A DNA stretch of 64,000 nt. Source: Incurvaria masculella (taxonomy: Eukaryota; Arthropoda; Insecta; Lepidoptera; Incurvariidae). Shown in pieces: positions 56,327 through 64,000 of the stretch. Positions within the stretch are counted from its first letter, which is position 1, and each line of letters begins with the position of its first letter. Location: contig OX335647.2 of the NCBI GenBank assembly GCA_946894095.1, positions 17,254,001 to 17,318,000 on the forward strand, given 5' to 3'. A model generated the notes under the pieces. The model was not told the DNA's origin. It ran no database searches and was given only the letters and a program-made list of their open reading frames with translations. Position numbers and translations under genes: made by a program.

Positions 56327-57848
56327 GAAAAAATTCAAAGGTTAATAATTTTAATTGAGTCAACAAAAGTCAAGTTTTACTAAACCGGCGTCATAATGCA
56401 CCGTTATGCAACCTATTGGCCATTTCCAACCATTTTTTTTCAGGATGCGTGACATCAAAGAGAATGTTAACTATTTCGAGCGCGATGCATGTACGTATGT
56501 ATGGAAGTAGGCGCGAAATTGCGATGCACGCGTAAGGACAGAAGTGGATTACAATTCTTAAATTTTAGTATATGGTTCCCGGATCCGCTCGGGCTAATTT
56601 AGTTTTTGACATAGGAAAATGTGATCAGAAACCATCGCGGGTGTGTAATTCCAACGGTCACTTTTAAACAGAACATTCTGCTTCTTGACAACAGCGCCAC
56701 CTACCGAATACAAATATAGCTAAGAAACATCTAGGTGACCACATAATCACATAAAAAATCTACAGTGACCCTATGACCTTAATTGAAAATGACATTAAAA
56801 TGTTAAAATTACGGAGAACTTCAATCAAACAGATGTATTGATACGTGCAATAACTTATGCAATGAGGAATTTAATATTTATTTAAATTTAATTAATTTAG
56901 GAATTTAGTTTAATAATATTTTTTTAATATAATGCATTACAGAACTTATAAAATAAAACGATACATACAACAATCGTCTCGTTGTGACAACTGACCAGAT
57001 TCTGAACGAAATCTGTGAAATCACCAAAAAGGTGTCTCGAAAGCAGGTAAATATCTACCCTTAATTATAATCCTATGGAAACCAGAATGGTATCATTGTT
57101 GAGCCCTTTAAATTCTTCAGGATTTATTTTTTTATTATTTCGATATCTTATTTCGTTTCCGAGAAGTTTAAGATTCTTTGAAATAAATGGTAAAGAATTG
57201 GCGTTATTTAAATAAAAAAACATATAAACATTTAACAAAAAAATATATGAATTGTGTTTACAGTATTGTAGCGCTTTAAGTAACGTTTATTTTGATGCAA
57301 AATTCATTCCTATATCTTAATAATTGAGGACGCTAGCCCCCGGTCGCTCTTTTGAAGTGAAGCGTTGACAAAGTGAAGCGATCGAAAAACCATTTTCAAT
57401 ACTTAAAATTCGTCCAAATCGGTCTAGCCGTTTAGGAGAAGAATTACGAACACCCGCATAACGTAATAGATTCAAAATGAGACCGTGTTCCCTCGACCCG
57501 TTCCAGTTTCCGGTTATCAGCTCCACGTGACGTCAAAGGCGCCCCTCGGGTGCGTTTAAGAGGAAATCTGATGAAATGCAGTCGCTTACGTGTGACAGAT
57601 CCTTTACACAATTACCGCGGGTGGAGCGCTGGCAGCGCCCCGCAGGCCTTTCGCAGTTTACAGGCACGTGCTCAAAGAGAATGCGCAAACGATAAAAGCT
57701 TCTAAGAAAGGTGCTTCATGTAATTATATTTTTGTGAGGTAGAGCGTGCGGCGTAAATTTTATAAAATAACGCACAGAGATTATACGTTAGGGGTTTTAA
57801 CTAGCCTAACCCCAGGCCAGCTTGTTATAGGTTAGGCCCTTACAGTCG
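56327..57848. other. No gene recognised
   Basis: A scrap of a lepidopteran repeat at 56,575 (ggttcccggatccgctcggg) and typical transposon wording at 57,400-57,445 (aaatcggtctagccgtttagg). 57,480-57,680 is GC-rich and unassigned. Confidence 0.35.
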
Positions 57849-57964
57849 TATTCAGAGAGGACCTGTCAAAACTTAGTACGAGATTAGCACCAGACTAACC
57901 ATACAAAAACCGGTTTAGTACGACCTTAAAACGCGTACTAAAGTTAGTCCGCCCACTCTGAATA
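57849..57964. mobile_element. Small inverted-repeat element
   Basis: tattcagagagg...aacttagtac at the left pairs with gtactaaagttagtcc...cactctgaata at the right: about 30 bp with mismatches in a 116-bp unit. A 65-codon open frame right after it (57,968-58,165) is not recognised. Confidence 0.55.
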
Positions 57965-58550
57965 GAGATGTTAGATCCTAGATCGGAAGAGGAAGGTGTG
58001 CCACACAAAACTTTCAATGCCATTTCGGCGTATACGTCACACGAAAATATAGTCAAAGCCGTATTGGAGGATTTGTGTTCGTGGGAACTGGCTTGGCGAA
58101 CGCATCTTGGAGACTTGGATAAAGCTCGTATGCCATTTCTCCTTCCTCTTTTGTTCTGTGTTTAGACTAAGATTCGTCAGAACTACGAACAGATCATAAA
58201 AGCACAATGGTGTATTGTCGCCGCTCGATGTTTTAGTGAGATTCGTAGCAATATATTCGTTTAATAAAAGCATCAATAAACATAGTTTATGTGATTAGTT
58301 CATATTTTTACATTACTTACCCAATGTTATAATTCACGAGACTATCCCTGCACCTGCAACAATAAAACATACTTATTAAATTATGATTGCATGCTACCAT
58401 AGCTTTTAGGGTTCACCCTTGGTTCGCCATTATTTACTAAATCAGTATTCGGGTTTGATAGTTTGTTAGTTTAGTATACACACCCTTGGATTCGTCAGAT
58501 TTCAAAGAAGGTTCGATTACTGCGGATGAAGAAGAATCGACTTCGAGGAC

Positions 58551-58919
58551 TTAAGGCTGCTCCGACCCATATAAAGTTGTTTGCACACATAACGCAAAAA
58601 GTATAGCACTTTAAGCCACGAATTAATAATAAAAGTTTAATATAGTCATATTACTTGCAGCGAAAACAATTTCACAATTTCAGGATTATTGGTTTTGTTA
58701 CATTTTATTTAAATACGATTTTTATTTAACAGCGCCATCTAACGGTGTAAAACTTCTAATCGGCAATTACAACGAAACCATTAAACCTGAAATTGTGAAT
58801 ATGTTTTCGCTGCATCTACTATGGCTATATTTAATATTTTTGACGAATTCGTGCCTTAAAGTGCAATACTTTTTGCTTTCCGTGTAAAAAAAACATTGTA
58901 TGGATCGGAACATCCTTAA
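58551..58919. mobile_element. TTAA MITE family 2 with about 150-bp inverted repeats
   Basis: TTAA at 58,551 and 58,916. ttaaggctgctccgaccca...gcaaaaagtatagcacttta at the left is mirrored at the right, with about 15% mismatch by eye over nearly half the element. 369 bp, non-coding. Confidence 0.88.
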
Positions 58920-58939
58920 GGAGGAAGGAAGAGGATTTG

Positions 58940-59310
58940 CCTTGACAAGACGTTATGGGTTCAAATCCTTGCCCTGGTCATGCACTACTTTCTTTCTATT
59001 TCTAAGTTGAATACGAGCTGTACTATATTTCGGAACCCATGATAAAACTGTAGGTAACTTTACCCTTCTAGGTGGTAGGATTAATACTATTGGATGAAAC
59101 TATGGTGAAACATTTTCCCTGTTTTCCATCCATCAGTGTAGCCGTGCTCATAAAGGGTAGGTCCTGGCTGGTACTTATTTTCATCGGGAATTTGGGTATA
59201 TTGGGTAAATATCATAACGTTAGTTGTGTGGTATTGGCAATTCATGTCAGGTTACATAAAAAACCTTACTTATCGAGTCAGCTTCGCGCCACTGGGCTAC
59301 CGAGGCTGAC
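58940..59310 (+). mobile_element. SINE, head type B, followed by a reversed type A head scrap
   Basis: gggttcaaatccttgccctg (B box) and a body with deletions run to aggttacataaaaaa (59,262). Next comes cgcgccactgggctaccgagg (59,283-59,310), a type A head in the other orientation. Confidence 0.7.
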
Positions 59311-59873
59311 GAATATTTTGATTGTTCAAATAAGGATTGTTAATATTTTTCTTCAACTTATTTAATCAAATAAATTCACTCGTTGTTGTTCCATACCAGA
59401 ATGATTTCAAGGTACTACCGACAGCTCGTGCGGCCCGCGTCCGCCCCTAGTAATGGAAAATGTTGTCGTTTCGAGCAACTCTGTAATTTCATTAAAATGT
59501 TCTCCTTCTGTCCTCCAACTTCGCGGAGGACCGTCGCGTAGACACGTAGGGAGATATTTTATTTTTAAAGTCATGTGTGGGGTTGTTGAACAATGATAAA
59601 CGCAGTTTTCTTTAGTGATAAAAATGTTGCTTCTCTGAGACGTCGTAAAAATAATTAATAGCATTTGAATTTAGAGTTTCCTTGTCGAGAACAATACTTT
59701 TGAGAAAATAATATATTCTGATGTATTCTTGAATTTGTTTGCAGGTGAAATTATACAGCATACATAGTAGAGTTGTACCAACAGCGCTAGAATCATCTAC
59801 AAACAAAAAAGATTACTCATGTCGTTATACTGTTTTTTTCTATAATTAACTCAAGATTTTAATTTGGCGCCAT

Positions 59874-60105
59874 TTGTGGCCCAAAATACAAACTATAAAA
59901 AAACAATTTGACAGCAGACAGTTTAGGGTTAGTAAAAATGGAAAATATTTAAAAATAAATAAAGTTTGGCAGCCACAGTTCGAAAATTTCGTACAAAATA
60001 TTGTACGAAATCGTCGGAATATTGATTTAACTTCGTCAACTGTGAAGAGAGTGATTGTAAAATTCAGGGAGACTGGATCAATTTGTGATGAGAAACACAC
60101 ATGGA
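59874..60105 (+). pseudogene. Tc1/mariner-superfamily transposase, N-terminal piece
   Basis: NRRNIDLTSSTVKRVIVKFRE followed by TGSICDEKH corresponds to the helix-turn-helix paired-like domain (STVKRxxxKFxETGS). It is in the same orientation as the pieces at 62,400 and 63,185. The match ends abruptly at the border of an inverted-repeat insertion. Confidence 0.75.
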
Positions 60106-60140
60106 GCTTCCTCCCTCCTCCATGGAAACATACCGGTCGT

Positions 60141-61293
60141 CTAAAAAATATTTTTAAATAAAAAAAGGACCGCCTTCAAAAAAACCGGAACTAAAAAGCA
60201 AAAAATAATTGGTTACTTTTAATTAATGTACGAAAAGCTATTTTAATTCTAACTAATTATGTACAATTTCTTAATTTTTAATCATCTTTTGAAGTCGGTG
60301 CCTTGGGTAGAGTTCGCTTCGCACGCTGCTGACCGAACAGACACTATTTCAGCCGAACACACCCGAAGTCTACGAGAGCGTAAACAACCTGAGTCAGCAA
60401 TGATTGGTCCACAAACATCGTCATTCCACAGAGCATTTTAAGCAACCGTTCGTCTAACTGGAGATGCCCTTAGCGTTGGTTTACGTGCAAGCTGATATCG
60501 ATACAGCGCAGCGTACTGAAATTGGGTTTCAACGATTATTAGTACTTTCGGCTTTATAAAGGCGCGCACTGGTGAAGGAGTACGTTAATTCGCTGCTCTG
60601 TGTATTGGTACTTCCCTGCAACATCGTTGTCTGAACGAGACGATTTCTGCCGAAATTGGTGAGATATGTACTAACCGCACACTCGTTTTGACACGTAGTT
60701 GAGAGCAGACACCTCAAAGTCGCTACTTTTCGTTCTTTTCGCGTTTTCTGTTCTTTTTTATATTTGTTTTTTTTTGTTTTGTGTTGTGTAGGTATTTAGG
60801 TAGAATAAAAAGTACAAGCTACACCTACCTAAATATTTATCATATCTATTAAGTGGTCGTTGTTTTTATATTGGTTTGTTCGTAGGGTTTTCTTGTAAAT
60901 ATTTTGTTTTTACTGTGTTAGGTATTTAGTTTAAGTATAAGGCATATTTAAATTACAAAGTACTTGCCTAAATACCTACTTCCATACGTTTTTCCGACCT
61001 GTTTGTTCATTTAATTTTTGTTTTTGTGTTTTGTTCAAGTAGGTAAATGTAAGTAGCTACCTACTTATATTTCTTTCTTAGCCATAGGTGATATTAATCT
61101 AACTACTTGCAGCCCTTAAAGAACGTCTACCCAAGGCACCGACTTCAAAAGATGATTAAAAATTAAGAAATTGTACATAATTAGTTAGAATTAAAATAGC
61201 TTTTCGTACATTAATTAAAAGTAACCAATTATTTTTTGCTTTTTAGTTCCGGTTTTTTTGAAGGCGGTCCTTTTTTCATTTAAAAATATTTTA
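60141..61293. mobile_element. Inverted-repeat element (1.15 kb) with near-identical about 168-bp arms
   Basis: 60,141-60,310 (…aaaggaccgccttcaaaaaa … gaagtcggtgccttgggtag) and 61,127-61,293 are reverse complements with almost no mismatch over the inner ~150 bp. The interior has no recognised coding region. A tttataaaggcgcgc stretch lies near 60,553. Arm identity implies recent insertion or gene conversion. Confidence 0.88.
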
Positions 61294-61549
61294 TTTTTTG
61301 CTTTTTAGTGGTGGCGTAACTTTTGACTCAAGGTGGGCGAGCCCTCCTGCTCAACTTCACATACAAAGTGGAAAGAAGATATACATACATATACAATACA
61401 ATACAATACAATGAACGAGCATTAGCAGAAATGAAACCATTGAGAAATCTCATTTCTGACGAAAGGTAGACCGGTAACTATCTGGATTCATGAGTTCACG
61501 GTTGATACGTACGATAATTGATACGATGAGATCACGTGAGATAGAGTGC

Positions 61550-61633
61550 TGTGACAGACGGACGGACGGACGGATATCGGAAGCTTAGTTATAAGGTTCC
61601 GTTGGTGTCCTTTGGGAACGGAACCCTAAAAAG
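61550..61633 (-). repeat. (GTCC)n-bearing dispersed repeat, fragment
   Basis: gtgacagacggacggacgg ... tttgggaacggaaccctaaa is the reversed start of the family. Confidence 0.75.
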
Positions 61634-62234
61634 ACAAAACAACGAATGACCGGAACCGCTGAGCTTCTGAATTTCTCATCCTTACATCGTTCCAGATAGT
61701 CTGTTTCTTGCGTAAGTTTAAGTTGTATGAAAATGTGTACATATCGGCCTCGTTTATCCCACCTTAACAGTTAAATTTTGTAAAATCCGTTGTGAGCGAG
61801 CCTTTTCGTCTTAACAAGAAGTCACTGAAAATTTTAAGTTTCGAGGATAATTGGTTTCAGAGATCTCAACATGAGTGGTTTTCGCCTAAATGTGTTCATT
61901 TTGACCTGTTTTACCCCCCTAATAGTATAATTTCCAAAAATATTTTCTTCTTAAGCATTCCCATCTAAAACAAACATACTCTGACATTTCTGGGTTCAGC
62001 GGCTCTAGAGATAGAAATGTGAACAATTTGCCCTCTTTTACCCCCTTGAATACCCCCAACAGTTGAAGTAAAAAAAAACCTCTCATACTGAGCAATCTCA
62101 CCCGAAAAGAAAGCTACTGTAACTAAAAAATCACATTTCTGGGTTCGCGGGGTTAAGAAATTCGATGTTGGTATAGTTAAGTACCAAACTACTGAACCGA
62201 TTTTGATAAAAAAAAATGAGACCAACTAAAGTAT

Positions 62235-62365
62235 ACCCTTTCGAACAAAAAAAGAATTTTTCAAATCGGTCCAGGGGTCTTCGAGTAATCGGTGAACATA
62301 CATAGAAAAAAAAAAAGATTCCGACGAATTGATAACCTCCTCCTTTTTTGAAGTCGGTGAAAAAC
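62235..62365 (+). repeat. Dispersed repeat with terminus gaagtcggtgaaaaa, copy 2
   Basis: Near-identical to 55,135-55,265 through aaatcggtccaggggtcttc and gattccgacgaattgataac. Confidence 0.75.
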
Positions 62366-62399
62366 AAGCCGTTCAAATATAGCCGTTCAATTTAATATT

Positions 62400-62657
62400 T
62401 TACCAATATCGAGGCAGTGCGTGAGAGTGTTGGGGAAAGTCCAGCAACATCAATTCGACGTCGTGGACAAGAATTGCAAATTTTAAGAAGCTTTCTACAG
62501 CGTATACTCTGTAAAGATCTGAAAGTTCAACTGACACAAAACCATGCACAGCGAAGAGAGTTCGTTGAATGGATTATTGAACATCAACAAGTGGATGCTG
62601 ATTTTTCGAACAAAATCATCCTAAGCGATGAAGCACATTTTCACCTTGATGGCTTTG
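62400..62657 (+). pseudogene. Tc1/mariner-superfamily transposase, middle piece
   Basis: It opens NIEAVRESVGESPATSIRRR, passes LQRIL and HAQRREFVEWI, and reaches IILSDEAHFHLDGFV, whose SDEAHF holds the first catalytic Asp. Two short internal deletions (around KDLKVQLTQ) are likely from the tight spacing. It is interrupted inside the next codon by the TTAA MITE. Confidence 0.85.
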
Positions 62658-63184
62658 TTAAGGCGGCCCAACCCGGCGGGACTAACTCATTCGCGGGCAC
62701 TGTACAAAACCGTGCTGTTGGGCTCTGAGATCAGGCTTCGTGATGAGAAAGATGCAACATGTCCACAAAAAAGACAATGTGCATAGTGTATGATTTCGTA
62801 AGATTTACGAAAATTTTGATTTCAAAACGACTTATAGCTAAAAGTACACCACGACTTCTGCGGTCAAAAATCTAACCAAAATCACATAGACTAAAAATCT
62901 TGATTAAATAAGCTATGTCCGATGACTAATCTTTTTAAGATTTTCTTACTTTATCATTGCGTAATAAACCACCAAAGTTATTGTATAAAACGCGCGAAAA
63001 ATTCGAACTTTCGGACCTTATAACTTAGAAATCAAACACAATTTTGCAATGCCAACGGTCATCAGACATCTAGTTCGATCAAATAAAGCTCTTTTGAGCA
63101 AAATTTGGGATCTCTGATAAGAAATATGGGCGTGATCTTCTTTCCCCGTTTGTATGGGGAGTTGAGCGGGTTGGGCCACCTTAA
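62658..63184 (+). mobile_element. TTAA MITE family 1, complete copy inside a transposase codon
   Basis: TTAA at 62,658 and 63,181, 527 bp. Termini are ggcggcccaacccggcggg and gggttgggccacc. Taking it out with one TTAA rejoins the transposase reading frame exactly (GTT AAT). Confidence 0.94.
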
Positions 63185-63338
63185 TCGCCAGAATTGCCGC
63201 ATTTGGGGTTCAGAGAACCCACATGTGATTGTCGAAAAACAAATGTATCCACAACGTGTCACTGTTTGGTGCGGATTTTGGGCTGGAGGAATCATTCTTC
63301 CAAAATGAGGCTGGTCAAGCAGTGATTGTTTTATAATT
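63185..63338 (+). pseudogene. Tc1/mariner-superfamily transposase, 3' piece
   Basis: RQNCRIWGSENPHVI and RVTVWCGFWAGGII continue the middle piece. The frame is lost after that by a small deletion, and the conserved NEAGQAV text follows in another frame before a poly-T run. The second Asp and the final acidic residue are not present. Confidence 0.85.
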
Positions 63339-64000
63339 TTTTTTTTTTTTTTGTGTTGTGTTATATATGTTATATATGTGTTATATATAACGTAATAAAT
63401 TACGTTATTTTTGGGACAACCTTATAAAACAGGGTAAACAGACTTTGCTATACCGCTCCGTGCTTTGGCAGCGAATATTCTTTCTTCGGTTTTAGCTCAT
63501 CTTGGAAGACTTGGCTTTGGAGCAGAATCATAGAAATGCATAGAAACTATTTGATGCGAGCCAGCTCGTGTTATTCCAAAAGCGAATGCGCATTCCAAAA
63601 AGAGGCCAGCTTTCTCAGGCTTAATGTAGGATCTTTTAAATTGTTGTCCCTGAAATGCCGAATGACTCTTCAATCTCACGGTATACCACATGACGGTTTT
63701 CGATTATTAGCTTTCTTGTGGCAATGATGTACCTTCTGTAACATTTACCGTACATACCGTACGTACCGGTCCAGTTTTTGGTCGTGTTTCACGAGATTTG
63801 TCATTAAGGCTGGCATTGTCTAATCTGGAATTCTAAATAACAGCGTCCGACAGTACTAAGATATGAGGGTTTATCATTTAACAGTGAAGTCACTTCATCG
63901 GGACATTGAAGTCGTGTTAGTCCTCCTTTGAAAGTTAGCTAAAATTATTGCTCGAATTATCAGACAAATTAATTTTCGTCCGCAGCTTGATCACTTTTAA
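63339..64000. other. No gene recognised
   Basis: A poly-T run and a tatatatgt repeat at 63,340-63,400, then ordinary AT-rich DNA to the end of the window. Confidence 0.4.

Larger units (their letters stand above)
61294..62399. other. Insert DNA between transposase pieces
   Basis: It contains a tandem atacaatacaatacaat run near 61,393 and a reversed (GTCC)n repeat at 61,550. The gaagtcggt repeat is at 62,235. No gene. Confidence 0.5.

Noticed and set aside
60523..60600. tttataaaggcgcgc near 60,553 as a promoter
   Set aside because: A single TATA-like word without an initiator or downstream gene inside the inverted-repeat element.

Overview
The window is nuclear DNA from an insect, most likely a moth or butterfly. 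It is AT-rich and full of transposable-element remnants. These include tRNA-derived SINEs, LINE 3' ends, TTAA-flanked MITEs and the '(GTCC)n ... acttggccggttt' dispersed repeat that is familiar from lepidopteran genomes. It also holds a BEL/Pao LTR retrotransposon, a P-element relative, a Tc1/mariner relic, a nuclear copy of mitochondrial COI and a short CCTAA (insect telomere-type) tract. There are no bacterial operons. Host coding content is very low.

Layout. (1) 1-21,100: the 5' part of one host gene on the minus strand is my best reading. A CpG-rich first coding exon (20,873-20,973) ends in a gtaagt donor, and the next exon (343-511) matches its phase and encodes a membrane anchor. The roughly 20.4 kb intron between them is filled with repeats. 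Directly upstream of exon 2, on the minus strand, its 3' splice site and first ~100 bp are copied as a 160-bp tandem array (412-2774). This gives 15 evenly spaced splice acceptors. (2) 21,100-29,300: intergenic or repeat DNA. (3) 29,359-34,760: a decayed P-element-type transposase gene (THAP exon plus three more exons, minus strand) with two one-base frameshifts at 7-base homopolymers and a shortened THAP domain. (4) 35,000-47,100: repeats, two fold-back elements and LINE ends. (5) 47,145-53,541: a complete BEL/Pao element with 192-bp LTRs, a CTCTC target duplication, a tRNA-Tyr-type primer site and a gag-pol frame broken by three in-frame stops, all in or next to integrase. (6) 55,700-63,340: nested transposons, including a Tc1/mariner transposase cut by a 1.15-kb inverted-repeat element and by a TTAA MITE.

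The most unusual object is the exon-plus-splice-acceptor satellite at 412-2774. It lies inside what looks like a functional gene, is nearly homogeneous, and is open in all three minus frames. The best mechanistic evidence is the pair of exact TTAA insertion sites of one MITE family, one inside a SINE and one inside a transposase codon. All assignments come from reading the sequence. No database search was possible, and repeat boundaries are approximate unless stated as exact.
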